Below, piece after piece: positions 19,970-33,900 of a stretch of 64,000 nucleotides of DNA. The position numbers and the translations under genes are program-made. Within the stretch, counting starts at the first letter, position 1, and each line of letters opens with the position of its first letter. Source of the stretch: Manis javanica (taxonomy: Eukaryota > Chordata > Mammalia > Pholidota > Manidae); the NCBI RefSeq assembly GCF_040802235.1, contig NC_133158.1:164583401-164647400 (forward strand), written 5' to 3'. The notes beneath the pieces were generated by a model. It saw nothing but the letters and a program-made list of their open reading frames with translations. It had not been told where the DNA came from and made no database searches.

Positions 19970-20555
19970 TTTTTTTTTGTTTGCTTTCAAGTAAGATAGT
20001 GTTGAAATGAAATGTTGCACAACCAGAGCTTAACATTCCACCTGGCATATGGTGGGTGTCTCACAAATGCTGGCTTTTGTTCTTTTATTCTGCTCGGCCA
20101 CATGGATCAATGTGCATGGTCTTACCCTGTTCTTATGTAACACCTTGCACTCTCTCTCACCTGACTCTCTCACTCTTCATTTTGTGGCCAACCCCCCCAC
20201 CCCCACCAGACAACTTCTCTGTCCTCTACTATTTTTGTTCCCATCCCTCCTGCCAATAATTCCACCTGGCAAATCATGCAAATTTGTATGTTATAAATTT
20301 TTTATTCTTACAGAGTACAAAAGTGTTTCCTATGGAATACTGAGAGATATCATTCAATTTAACCATAAATTAAGATCCTATCTCCTGGCACAAATGCATA
20401 TCACTCAAATATTCTCATTTCTGGGGAGATAATGTTTAACCTTGAACTGGTCTGCCCATATTCAGAGCCCAGCTCCACAAACCAGCTGAACCTGAGTGGA
20501 GTGGATGAGGAGCTTAAGGAAAACACAGAGAAAGATAAAAAAAAGACATGGAAGC
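19970..20555. other. No recognised feature
   Basis: Sequence with a 127-codon plus frame at 20049-20432 that is rich in Leu, Ser and Pro and looks like translated pyrimidine-rich DNA rather than a gene. No repeat family is assigned. Confidence 0.4.
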
Positions 20556-20559
20556 CAAA

Positions 20560-20870
20560 GCTGGGATCAGGAGGTTCACTGCCCACAGATGGCAGACAAG
20601 TGATGCAGTTTATTTTCTGAGCACAACTTATATACACAGGCTCATAATGATGTATTTTCCAGACTGATCTCATATCCAGTGTAGTCACTTCTCACTTCTG
20701 GTGATATCACTCTCTCGTGCCCGGATCTGGTGATGTCACTTCCGGGGTGACATCACATCTGACCCTCCACATCCCTGGGTGTACCAGATTGCACCTGTAA
20801 CTCAGAGGAAGGCCTCCTTCTGCCTTCCATGGTACCAGGTCGCATTTAAAGTAAGGATGCATGAATCACC
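20560..20870 (-). mobile_element. Possible LTR
   Basis: On the minus strand a TATATAAGTTGTGC box (about 20623-20636) is followed about 20 bases later by AAAATAAACTGCATCAC (AATAAA at about 20610). Upstream lies a GC-rich part with repeated GATGTCACTTC motifs. The order fits a small LTR promoter. No internal sequence or partner was found. Confidence 0.35.
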
Positions 20871-21194
20871 TCTTGGCATTTTCCTCCATTCTTGTCTACA
20901 TTTTCTTCCATTCTTGTCTACAGAATGTGGGGCACTTGGAATGACATCTTAGCTCATGCTGATCCAGAAATTTCTGGGAAGAAGGATTTTGCTACCTCCT
21001 ATAGCACTACATTTTCTGGAATTCCACCTACACTTTCATGGACTCTTAAAACAAGTCACATGCTATTTCTATTGCTCTTGACCCACCAATTACCATGTTT
21101 AAGCTTAAAAAATGTTTTAGATTTTTCCATGCATGTACTGCCTTCACATTCAGAATTAAGATCTCCCCAATTCAAAACTCAAAGTATAATTATG

Positions 21195-24183
21195 GAAAAT
21201 ATTTTTTTAGAAAATTGGGATTTCCTGGGAGTGAGAATAAAGATGGCAGCATGAGAGGTGAGACAGAGGCCTCCTCCCAAAGCCACATATGATATGAAAA
21301 TATAATTAATGCAACTAATCCTGAAAGAGCAACAACAGGAAAGAAGCCTGCACCAGACTGCATACACCTGGAGAATAGAACAGACCTAACAGAAGAGGGT
21401 AATGTACCATGACCCAGTGGGACCCAAGCCCTTCTCCCACCCCAGCTCACTGGGGGGAGGAAGAGAAACAGAGTGGGTTGGGGTTGGAGCCCTGGGACTG
21501 CTGAACACCTAGCCCTGGAGATCTACTCTGGGAGCATGAACCTACATTGCATGGTGCTCTGGAGATTAGTGGGGTTGGAAAGCTAAGACAGGCAGATTAC
21601 CTAGAGAGATTGAGATTCCAGCTGTTTGTGGAGGACCAGGATCCACATCCAGCTACGCTGGGATAAAGGAAAGGCAGGCGGTCTGAGACGCTTTCTAGCA
21701 GCAAGAGGGCTGCTGAAGGGGTGGGGATTGCACAGAGCTTGCTTCTCAGGAGAAGGGATATGTGGACAAGGTTGTCTGGGCATGCTCTGCCTGGCAGGTT
21801 GGGAACATTCAGGAGCTTCAGGCACTCCATGCCCCTGGCTGGCTATGCAGCTCCAAGGCCCCACATTGTGATGTGCAACCTGCTGCACCTTACTCCCAGC
21901 CGACCAGCACTGGCTCAGAAACCTGAAGCCCCTGCCCTGGTGTCAGAACAGCCGGAGGAAGCCCTGCCTATGGCAACTACAAATGCAGAGTGTAGAGGCT
22001 TACACCTGTGTGCTCAGCCCACTGGTTTGGGCAGTGGAGGCAGGCACAATAACCAGGAAGCAGAAAATAGCTCTTTCCTCCCCCCAGGCACCAGCGCCAC
22101 TCCCCCACAGACCCCGAAATTGTTAGAGGGGCTGAGTAGCTTGAGAGCAGAGCTTTTGGGCCATTAGAGGGCGCCACATACAAATATGAAACATCAAAGG
22201 AACCTGGTTCAAACCCAAATCCCACAAGCACCAGAAAGAGTCAAGTGAAAATGAGCTCATCAATCTTTCTGAAAGAGATTTCAAAATAAAAATCAATCAC
22301 ATGCTCATGGAGGTACAGGAAAACATTCAAGAACTCAGGGACTAATTTAAGATGGAGATTCAATCATTAAGAAACCCCATATCTGAAATGAAACATACAA
22401 TGTAGTAGTAGAGGAGATGGTAAATGGAATAGAAATTAGAGAAGAGAAATACAAAGAAGCTGAGGCAACAGAGAGAAAGAAGGATCTTTACCAAAGAAAG
22501 AATATTGAGTGAACTGTGCAACCAATCCAAATGGAACAATATTCACATTATAGGAGTACCAGGAGAAGAAGAGAAAGAAAAAGGGATAGAAAGTGTCGTT
22601 GAAATAATTGCTGAAAACGTCCTGATTGGGGGAAAGAGATAGTCTCTCAGGCCATGGAGGTGCACAGATCTCCCAACACAAGGAACCCAAGGAAGACAAC
22701 TCCAAGACATATAATAATTTAAATGGCAAAGATCAAGGATAAGGACAGAGTATTAAAAGCATCCAGAGAGAGAAATAAGATCACATACAAAGGAAAGCCT
22801 AATATCAGACTTCTCAGCAGAAAACCTTACAGGTCAGAAGGGAGCGGCATGATATATTTATACAATGAAGCAGGAGGGCCTCAAACCAAGGATACTCTTC
22901 CCGGCAAGAAGAAGGGATTAAACATTTTCCAGATAAGCAAAAGCTGAGAGAATTTACCTTCCACAAACTGTCTTTACAGTGTATTTTGGAGGTACTGCTA
23001 TAGATGGAAGTGTTCCTAAGGCTAAATAGCTGTCATCAAGGGAAGTAAAACCACAGACAATAAATTAGAACAATTAATTGCAAAGCAGATGCAAAGTTCA
23101 ATCAACTACACCCAAAGTCAGTCAAGGGATAGACAAAGAGTACAGAATATGATACCAAATATATAAAGAATGGAGGAGGAAGAAAAAGGAGGAAAAAAAC
23201 CCCTTTAGATTGTGTTTGGAATAACTACTAAGTAAGTTAAGTTAGACTCTCAGATAGTAAGGAAGTTACCCTTTAACCTTTGGTAACCATGAATCTAAAG
23301 CCTGCAATGGCAATAAGTACATACCTATCAATAATCAACCTAAATGGAAATGGTCTGAATGCACCAATCAAAAGACATATCATTGAATGGATAAAAAAAC
23401 AAGACCCTGCTATGTGTGGCCTACAAGAGATTCACTTCAAACCCAAAGACATACACAGACTAAATGTGAACGGATGGGAAAAGATATTTCATGCAACTAA
23501 TAGGGGAAAAAAGCAGGAGTTGCAGTACTTGTAGCAGATAAAATAGACTTTAAAACAAAGAAAGCCAAAAGAGAGAAGGAAGGATATTACATATGATAAA
23601 GGGGTCAATCCAACAAGAGGATACAACCATTATAAATATCTATACACCCAACACAGGATTACCTACATATGAGAAACAAATACTAACAGAAAGAGAATGT
23701 AGTGCATTCATTTTGGGAGACTTCAACACTCCACTCACTCCAAAGGATGGATCAACCAGACAGAAAATAAATAAGGAGACAGAAGCACTGAACAACACAT
23801 TAGAACAGATGGACCTAAAAGACATCTACAGAACACTCCACCAAAAGCAGCAGGATACACATTCTTCTTAATTGCACATGGAACACTTTCAAGAATAGAT
23901 CATATACTAGGCCACAAAAAGAGCCTCAGGAAATTCAAAATGATTGAAATTGTACCAACCAGCTTCTCAGACCACAAAAGTATGAATCTAGAAATAATTA
24001 CGCAAAGAAAACGAAAAATCCCACAAACACATGGAGGCTTAACAATATGCTCCTAAATAACCAATGGATTAATGACCAAATAAAAACAGAGACCAGGCAA
24101 TATATGGAGACAAATGACAACAATAATTCAACACTGCAAAATCTCTGGGATGCAGCGAAGGCCATGCTAAGAGGAAAGTATAT
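21195..24183 (+). mobile_element. L1 5' half: 5'UTR, ORF1 relic, ORF2 endonuclease
   Basis: 21195-22200 is a GC-richer L1 5'UTR. 22200-22950 is decayed ORF1 text (AKIKDKDRVLKASRERNK at 22723-22776). 23280-23534 and 23593-23871 are the ORF2 endonuclease domain (LSIINLNGNGLNAPIKRHII; GLQEIHFKPKD; INIYTPNTGLPTYEKQ). Stops and shifts break all frames. The element ends abruptly at 24183, where an inverted L1 5' segment begins. Confidence 0.9.
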
Positions 24184-24790
24184 TGCGAGGGGCCTCGGTG
24201 CTGCGTTGGCAGCCAGGGGGATAGAGCGACTAAAGCTCCCAAAAGTTTCCAAACTTCTGGGCTGTGTGTGCCAAGATGATTTTGTCCACCTGTCTTTTCT
24301 CCTGAGCAAGAAATTCTGTGTAATCCTTGCCCCTTTAGCACCCCTTTTTGCTGCTATTAAGTCTTTCAAAGTGCCTGCCTTCTTTTGTCCCAGAGCAGCT
24401 GGTTGTAGGTACCTGTTCTCCACAAGCGGCTGGAATCTCAGCCTCTCCGAGTATCCCTCCTGTCTTTTGTACCTCCCCACTCTATTTCTTCACAGTCTCT
24501 CCGAGTATCCCTCCTGTCTTTCATACCTCCCCACTTTATTTCTTTTCCTCCCATCAGTGAGCTGGGGTGGTGGGAGGGATTGGGTCCAGCCGGGTCACAG
24601 CTTTGCTACTGTACTCTTTTAAAAGTATGAGGTCTTCTCTTTTCCCCAGATAGCCAGTCTGTAGCAATCTTCAGGTCACTCTTTGCTGTACTTTCATGTC
24701 ATATGTGATTTTTGGGAGGAGTTTTCTGCCTCATTTCTCATGCTGCCATTTTTTCCCAGATCTCTACACTTATCTTTCAGAGATGATGCA
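24184..24790 (-). mobile_element. L1 5'UTR, inverted
   Basis: The reverse complement aligns with 21235-21880 of the preceding element (ATGGCAGCATGAGA, CCTCCCAAA..CACATATGA, CTCCCACC..CAGCTCACTG). Because both elements include the same 5'UTR, they are two different L1 copies facing each other, not one twin-primed inversion. It ends 50 bases before the ANKRD26-like terminal exon region. Confidence 0.8.
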
Positions 24791-24841
24791 AGTTTTCTCC
24801 AAAATCTATACATATTCTTGTGATGTTTTCAAAACTACATA

Positions 24842-24847
24842 TTTATT
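24842..24847 (-). terminator. Candidate poly(A) signal of the ANKRD26-like gene
   Basis: AATAAA on the minus strand directly abuts the TGA stop, so the 3'UTR would be only about 20-30 bases. This is unusual. A more distal signal inside the L1 at 24184-24790 is also possible. Confidence 0.35.
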
Positions 24848-24912
24848 TCAATATAACCCATAAGATAGAGTAGTAGCAGCTGTCCAGGCTCCGGATTCAA
24901 GTTCAGCAGTAG
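24848..24912 (-). CDS. ANKRD26: ANKRD26-like terminal coding exon
   Basis: Reads [20 protein letters not shown] then Y and TGA. The TAELESG part matches the family. The rest does not, so the C-terminus is novel here or a real terminal exon lies elsewhere. Acceptor CTTTTAAG. The TGA (24848-24850) is followed at once by AATAAA. Confidence 0.65.
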
Positions 24913-27900
24913 CTTAAAAGAAAAAGAAAGAATTATAGTGTTTATCAAAAATACTGGACAGTTAACAAGTATGAGTTAATTTTAAGAAGTTGAGACCTTC
25001 ATAAGTGTAAGAAAGGAAAATATCTATATGCAACTACAATACAAAAAAACAAGATTAGATTAATAGTAAGTATTACTTGCCCATAGTTGTGTACTGAATT
25101 AACTAAGTATTAGAGCTTTGGTTTCTCATTACAAGATGGAACTACACAAGATGAAGATGACACAACTCACCCTGTCAGCCATATGCTATAAACTGGGAAA
25201 ACAGACAAGACAGAAAGTTCCCATACAGTCATATATACCGTGACAGGCATGAAAATAAGCATTACTGGAACATATAGAAGGGACGTCCCAATTTTGTATG
25301 TGTTTTTGGCTGTTCAGTGTAGGTGACATGTAAATTGGTATACATGAGGACAAGGGATAGATGTGCAAGATAGAGGAAAGAAGCATCTGCCAAGACTTAG
25401 AGGTGAGGAAGAACATTTGTGGAATTTTAAGTAGTCTACTTAAATAGAAATTAAATAGAAATTAAAATTGGCAACATGCTACAGCAGAAGGCCAGAGTAG
25501 GAGGTAAGTAGCAAGAGATAAGGCTGAAGGATTTGGCAAGAACCAAACTTGATTTGGGTGTTTTTATTCCTGATAAGTAATTTGGAATTTTTCTTGAGAG
25601 TAAAAGTTAAAAACAATGACTGAGTCAAAGGCTGGAGATTTAAATGTCCCCCTTCAAGTGACACTTATTTGATCTGTAATTGCCTATTAGTAGATGAGTC
25701 ATGGTGTTTTGGCCTTAAATCACTACCAGGAACATGAGAAGATGGCAAGGCCCATGTGTTCTGAGAAGTGCAGGCTGACAGTTCTATAGGAATAGCAGAA
25801 GTAAAGGAAAGGTATGGCCAAAAAAAAGAACAGATCCATGGATGTGTTGAGATATTTAAAAAGCTATGGAACGTGGTGAAAAAAATCAAGAGTGAATAAA
25901 TGGTGAATAAATATTCTTCATTTTTAAAGGGTATGCCTTCACATTTTTCATTAGATATGTATAAGAAAAAAGTATTTAATGTAATACCTATTACCCAAAC
26001 AATGGAAAAGGTTGCTATTTATTAGAGTTCATTTCAGAAAGCAAGGACATCTAATTTAATTCATAAACTTTGACAACATACCTTCTTCCAATTCTCTAGT
26101 TATGCGTTTTTCCAATTTTCGCTGCACCTGAAATAAGTCAAATGTTATTTGTAATTTTTAAGTTAAACAATACATTATCATATAAGTAATACATAGCTAA
26201 TGAAATATGGCTTTTAAATAATACTTTTAGAGGCTAGACTTAACTTGGGGATTCCTTAAATAGAAAAATAATCACAGAAAATAAATTCCTGTTCAATTTT
26301 AGATAACATATCTGTAATGCTGTTTGGATTAATCTGACAAAAAGTACAATATTGGTGTATTGATTACACATAATTTCAGAAAGATGATTATTTGATCTTA
26401 CTGGTAAGAGATTTAAACAAGTCATATTATACACTGAATGCAATAATCTGCAATTCTTAAGAGAAAACGCCCTTTAAAAAAGTTTAGCTCTATTCCTTAA
26501 ATGAATTTTTCCTTAAAATGGATTTTCCATTCTAAGACTTTTAGAAAATTAAAATCTTAAGGTATATTCTGTGCCATCAATTTTTCAGCACAGGATCTTA
26601 ACTACATAAAATGAAAAGAGTGGGACTGTCATAACATTACATAAAAATTGTACTTGCAAAAAATTAAGTGAAAACATTTTGCTATCTGTATTGAGTACAA
26701 TCCTATCCATAAAATCCAGTTTCCACTTATTGGTGTCTTCTTTAATTTCCCTCATTAGTGTCCTGTAGTTTTCAGGGTATAGGTCTTTCACCTCTTTGGT
26801 TAGGTTTATTCCTAGGTATTTTATTCTTTTTGATACAATTGTGAATGGAACTGTTTTCCTGATTTCTCTTTCTACTAGTTCATCGTTAGTGTATAGGAAT
26901 GCAACAGATTTCTGTGTATTAATTTTGTATTCTGCAATTTGGCTGAATTCATATATTAGATCTAGTATTTTTGGAGTGGATTCTTTAGGGTTTTTTATGT
27001 ACAATATTGTCTTCTGCAGACAGTGCCAATTTAACTTCTTCCTTACCAATCTGGATGCTCTTTATTTCTTTGTGTTGTCTGATTGCCATGGCTAGGCCCT
27101 CTAGTACCACATTAAATTAAAGTGGGGAGAGAGGGCATCCTTGTCTTGTTCCCAATCTTAGAGAAAAAGCTTTCAGCTTTTCACTGTTAAGTTTGATGTT
27201 GTGGGATTGAATATTTCATTTTACAAGCCCTGCCTACTAATGTTGTTGTCATCTTATTCTTTCTATAAGGCCTGTCTATAATGTTATTGTCACAAAAGTG
27301 TTACGGAAAACAGTCTCTGAAAATATGGGGAAACATGTTAGCCAAAAACCTGTCTTCACACCTAAAATTTGTAAAGGCATTACATATCCCATTATCATTA
27401 TAATCACAGTGTTCATTATGTTCAGTATGCTGATTTAGACCGTACTTTGAAGGGTAGTTAGTGAGAGGGTACATTTTAAAAGAAAGATTTAAATAAGGAC
27501 ACTTTTAGTGTAATAAGACATCATAACTTTTATGGTAATAACAATACTTGTAATAGTTTGAAATATTCCCCCACATTTATAATTAAGTAGTTAAGTATAA
27601 CTGGTCAGGTGTTTCCCAAACTGGCTCTAATTTCCAGAAAGGTAACAAAGTTACAATTAAAGAATTGTGTATTATCTGCCTTCTTTCTGATTCCAGAAAG
27701 TTGTGAATTGGAAACTAAGCTTGAAAACTGGCTCTAGCCTCTATTTTTCTTTTCATCAAGCAGATTTTCTGAAATCTTTGTGTCCATATGAATAACCCAA
27801 TTAAAAAATGGTCAGAGGATCTCAACAGGCACCTCTCCAAAGAAGAAATTCAGATAGCCAACAGGCACTTGAAAAGACACTCCACATCACTAATCATCAG

Positions 27901-30900
27901 AGAAATGCAAATTAAAACCATGAGATATCACCTCACATCGGTTAGGATGGTCAACAACCAAAAGACAAGAATCACCAAATGCTGGCGAGGATGTGGTGAA
28001 AGGAAAACCCTCCTACCCTGCTGGTGGGAATGTAAACTAGTTCAACCATTGTGGAAGGCAGTATGGAGGTTCCTCAAAAAACTCAAAAGTACTATTTGAC
28101 CCAGGAATTCCACTCCTAGGAATTTACCCTAAGAATACAGGATCCCAGATCCAAAAAGACATATGTACCCCTATGTTTATCACAGCACTATTTACAATAG
28201 CTAAGAAATGGAAGCAACCTAAGTGTTCATCAGTAGATGAATGGATAAAGAAGATGTGGTACATATACACAATGGAATATTATTCAGCCAAAAGAAGAAA
28301 ACAAATCCTACCATTTGCAACAACATGGATGGAGATAGAGGGTAGTATGCTCAGTGAAATAAGCCAGGAGAAGAAAGACAAGTACCAAATGATTTCACTC
28401 ATATATAGAGTAAAAGAACAAAGAAAAAACTGAAGGAACAAAACAGCAGCAGAAACACGGAACCCAAGAATGGACTAACAGTTACCAAAGGGAAAGGGAC
28501 TGGGGAGGGAGAAGGGGAATAAGGGTATCATGATTAGCACATATAACATAGGGGGGAACAGGGAAGGAAGTATAGCACAGAGGAGACAAGTAGTGACTCT
28601 ATAGCATCTTACAATGCTGATGGTCAGTGACTATAATGAGGCATGTGGTGGGGACTTGATAGTAGGGGGAATCTAGTAACCAGTGTTGCTCATGTGATTG
28701 TATATGAATGATACCTTAAAAAAAAAAAAAAACTTAGTCCCAGTTCAGGAAGAAGTCCTTATTGATCGAAACAATTTTATGTCACCATTTACAAATGCTA
28801 TGTAAAATGAAAATCACATTTTTCATAACTTGAATTAAGGAACTACCAGCATAATGTTAATTACCTTTTCCCCAAAAGCTCTTTTCCTAATCATTTACCT
28901 CCTTGACCTTTATAGGACTATGTTCTGATGGTGGAATTAGCTCAAAGTCTGTTAATCATGAGACTACATCTGCAATTTTATTTACACTTTTCCATTTATT
29001 AAAAATAGAGAAAGGGGAGTAAATTACATACAGGAAAGCAAGATATCAGCAAGTTTTAATTAAAATAAAAAGATTTTTAATGAGGAGGATTTTGTTTTAA
29101 CTGTTGATCTTCCAACTATGCCCATAGAAATCTAAGGTTCCACTGGGGACACTGCCCCACTCCATCTCTCTAGCTGGACAGTTCTCCTTGTCTCTGTTTT
29201 TTTCTAACAGTTTGATACTCAAAGGGTCTATTGTTTGAAGGAAAAAACATTTTTTAAGGTATGAAAGTCACTAATTTTACATAAGAGGCAACAAAGGCTC
29301 AGTAGGACTGCAGCTTTCCTAAGGTTACAAAACCAATGAGCTGCAGGCCAGGAATGGGCTTTAGGTCTCCTTACTGAGCCTCAAGTTCTACACCAGCCAC
29401 TTCCTCAAATTCAGGAAAAATATGAATATTTTTAACTGTAACTCAGAAAAAATGAATATGTAAAAGGTTTTCACATAGCTTTCTAACAAAATTGTAAGTT
29501 TTAACATCATGAATAAAAATAGAAATTAATATCTTAACTCCTATTGGCAGCCAATATACTCAATTTATAAAGCACACATATTTTTAAACATAATACAGGG
29601 GCTTTGAAGATGAGACTCTTTAGTTGGATCAAGCAAGCTGAAATTGAGAAAATTTTTCCTTAAAAGAACTATTCATTTCCTCCAAATAGAACTTGGTTTA
29701 CCAAACTCAATCAACAAGAAAGTTATCCATGCAGTGAGTTGCTTATAGCAAAATTTGAAAGGAAACAGATTTCTCTTCACCATCTAGCATATTTCTGTCC
29801 AACCGCTCATGATTAGTCGGTATGTACAAAGACATGATTAATTTCAATTAGAATTTAAATCCAGTCAGGAATTTTAGAACCTGCATTTCCTTTTTAAGTT
29901 TCCATGTGAGGAATTATAGTCTCTCTACCTTCCTCATGAGAGGAGAGATTTACCTAATGGGTGGTTTTTGGATAAGGAGCTAAGAAGTGTGTGCTGGGTT
30001 CTGAATCTCCTCTTTGAAAAGATGTGCTTGTTCACAGTAATGTGAAATCAGGCTTGCTCTTTGCACTAAGCAGCCTGCCCCTGGGACAGGTGTCAGGCAT
30101 TTGTTTCCTCCATTTACAACTGCTTGGGGAAGTGGGATGAAAATCTGTGATGAAGTATTTGGAAACCTGCTGTGTTGCACATCTTAGCCACATCCTCTAA
30201 TTCATTAGAATGTGTTAGTAATAAACTAGTAAGTCTATTGTCATCTACCTGACTCCTGTGTTTTCAGTTCAGAAGGTGAAAAGGAATGTCATTTGTCACC
30301 TACCCGACAAGCTCTAACAAGAAAGACTTACAACACTTACAAAACATTTTCTTCTGCCTTGACTTGATAACTAATGCACATTGCTCTGAAGAGTCCCCAC
30401 TTTCAGGAGGGGAAAGGGTGAAAGGAACTTTCAGTAAGAGATATAATGAAGCCAATAACAATAGCAATAAATACAATATATGTTCATTCATCCAACAGTA
30501 ATTTATTGACAAGGTATAATAATTGAGGTTAAGGTCAGAATAATGTTGCAGTCTCTTTTTGAGACCAATTTGACGAATACCTATATATATGCCAAACACA
30601 TATACACACACACAGTCATTTCCAGTATCAATTGATGTTTTAAGTTAATATTTGATATTTTAATTTTAAGTGTTATGAAAATATAAAAATGTAATGGAAT
30701 CAAGTTAAGTGTGCCCACTTAAACCACTGTAATTCATCATCCTATTGTAAATAGGTTAATGTATGAATGAAATTCTGACTCTCTCCATCTGTTTTGCTAA
30801 CAGTACTCACCCTGCCCCAGCATTCACCTGCATACTGCCCACCCAACATTCCCACCCTGGCAGGTGCTCCTCCAAATGACTTCCACCCTGCCACAATAAA

Positions 30901-33900
30901 TATCTATGTACCCAACACAGGAGCGTCAAAATATCAACACACACATAAAGGGAGAAATTGACAGTAAAATAATAATTGTAGCGAACTGTAACACCACACT
31001 TATTTACATCAATAGATTGACAATACAGACAGATCAATAAGGAAACAGTGGTTTGGAATGATACACTACACAGATGGAATTTAATATATATATATATATA
31101 TATACACACACAAAGCATTCTTTCTCAAAAAACAATACATTCTTTTGATACGGACATGGAACATTCTGCAGGACAGATGTTAGGCAAAAAGACAGGTCTC
31201 AATAAACTGAAAAAGACTGAAGTCTGTCAAGCATCTTTTGTAACTATAATGGCATTAAATTAGAAATCAACTACAAGAAAAAAACCTGTAAAAAGCAAGC
31301 ATGTAAGTTAAACATGTTACTAAACAACCAATAGGTGAACAAAGAAATCAAAGAGGAAATCAAAAAATACCTTGGGACAAATGAAAATGGAAACTCAACA
31401 TTCCAAAATCTTTGGGACACAGCAAAAGCAGTTAAAAGTTTATAGCAACAGAGGCCTACCTCAAGAAAGAAGAAAAACTGCAAATAAACAATCTTACCTT
31501 ACTCCTAAGTGAACTAGAAAACAACAGAGAAAACAAAGCCCAAAACTAGTAGAAGGAAGGATAAAGACTTAAGACAATAGAAAAGATCAATGAAACTGAG
31601 AGCTGATTCTTTGAAAAGATAAAATTGGTAAACCCTTATCCAGACTTACTAGGAAAAAAAGAAGACCCCAAAACATAAAATCAAAAATGAAAGAGAAGTT
31701 ACAAGTAACACCACAAAAATACAAAGGATTATAAGAGACGACTATAAAAATTATATGCCAATTAATTGGACAATCTAGAAGAAAAGGATAAACCCTTAGA
31801 AACACAACCTTCCAAGACTGAATCAGGAGGAAAAAGAATATCTGATCGGACTGCTTACCAGTAATGAAATTGAATAGTTTTAATATAAAAAAAAACTCCC
31901 AATAAACAAAAGTCTTCACTAGTGAATTCTACCAAACATTTAAATAAGAGTTAATACCTGTCATCAAAATTTCCAAGAACTTGAAAGAGAAAGGACTGCT
32001 CCCAAACTCATTCTATCAGGCCTAGATTACCCTGATACCAAAACTGGACAAAGACACTGCCAAAATTAAAGAAAATTAGAGACCAATATTCCTGAGGAAC
32101 ACATATGCAAAATTCCTTACCAAATTGTTAGCAAACAATTCAACAATACATTAAAAGGATCATTCACCACACCTGAAATGAATTAGAAAGTAAGCCAAAG
32201 CATCTCAAAGTATACCTCTTGTAATTCGCAATAATTCCTAAAATCAAATTTAATGCAGTTTTGATGCATTTTTTCAAGATGCTGATTTTCACAAAATTTA
32301 AAATGTGCCAGTTTAGTTTCATTTATTGAATAGTTAACATTAGGTATCTCTTGAAAAGGAGAGATCCAAGGACTTTAGAAAATTTCTGTCTCCTTTCTTA
32401 GAAGCACAAATAATTAGGACTTTTACTTAGTGTGCATTCATCAATTAAACAACTCAGAATTTCACCAAATTAAAAACAAGAATTACATCAGAAATTTAAA
32501 GCCCAAGGGAAAAAAAAGATAACATAACTAACCTTCAACAAGTAAGTCTCGATTCTGTCATTTGAAATCTGTTGGCTGCAAGTAGGAATCACTGAATTTT
32601 CTCTTGGACTATGATGTCTGCTGATCACTGAACCCTTAAGAATTCCAACGCTAGGTGGCTCCAGCACTGGCCTCATAGTCAGACGGCTGATTGAAGATCC
32701 GTTCTGCTGTTTCTCTACAAAGCATCTGGTATTGATCTCTGCTGGTATCTCAGTAGTCCTGTGGAGACTGCAATAAAAAATGTGTATTTTTTATTTTTCC
32801 CTAAGTGTTACATAAATGACTTGCATTAATAAAAAGTTAACCACAACAGTAAATAGAATTTCTTATGAGACAGTGTTTCAGAACTGAAAATGTGCTGAAG
32901 ACCTACTGTAAACGATTGCAGGTTTAAGCTTATTCTATAGAAGTACATATTTTTCTAGGGCAATTCCTAACAAGTAATTCAAAGTAGGAAAGGGAGAGAA
33001 ATGGCTGTCAGTGATGTAGATGGCTTACAGGTAAAACTTGCTGCCTTCTGAAATGGCTATACTTATAAGATTCTTGAGGAAGCCACTTAGACCTACTGAG
33101 TAAACCAGTTTAGAGATAAAAGATAAAGTAATCCATCAAAGACATTGCAAAGATTTGCTTTCATCACCCTTTTATGTCTCACTCATTATCTCAGAGAAAT
33201 TACGAATTTGGCACTGAGGAATAATTTAGAGCAACAATCTCTGGGAGAGGAAGGGTGTGAGAAAAATTGAAGTTCACATAGCCAGAATCCTCATCTGAAC
33301 CTTAACTACTTGATGATGTATTCGCCAACTGCTGGGCTACTGCTTCCACACCTGTGGCAATAAGCTATTACTGACTGAGCCACTATTTAAAAGACCTCTG
33401 CCCAGAGAGTGGAGGAGGATTATGGACCTGCAGACTGTTGGATGCAGACATGATTCAAGTGCTCAACCTCTAGCTGGGAGAATAAAGCTAGGTATAAAAC
33501 CTTTTACCTCAAGAATGTTCCATTGTCATTTCTTGGTCTCAGTAAACCCATAGTCAACTTGCCTGGGCCTAAAACCCTCAGGCAAGACAGCTGGGTAGTA
33601 GTTCTTGGCCCTTTGGGTTTAAGATGTAATCTTCCAAAAAACAGTTAAACTCATTAATATTTGTATTTAGGGAAATTCTTTAGGAAGCAATTTTATAATA
33701 TTATCACTGTCTAAATTACAAAGCTTCAAAAGCACTGAACTTAAAGACTAGTAGATCAGGTTAACTATGAAAATATTAAGAGGAAAAAATAAAGTCATGT
33801 AAAACCAAGAAAGAGAGATACAAACTGTGCTGGACCATCATTTTAAAGGAAAGTTCATTTACTAACAGCATTTTCCAGAATGTACTATCTAGTTAGCTTT

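Noticed and set aside
21977..22231. Frames shared by 19733-20020 and 21977-22231 as a possible conserved small protein
   Set aside because: The DNA itself is duplicated (L1 5'UTR piece), so shared frames are a by-product and not evidence of coding.
24184..24630. 191-codon plus-strand frame crossing 24184 as a novel gene
   Set aside because: It reads through the junction of two L1 copies, half antisense to the inverted L1 5'UTR.
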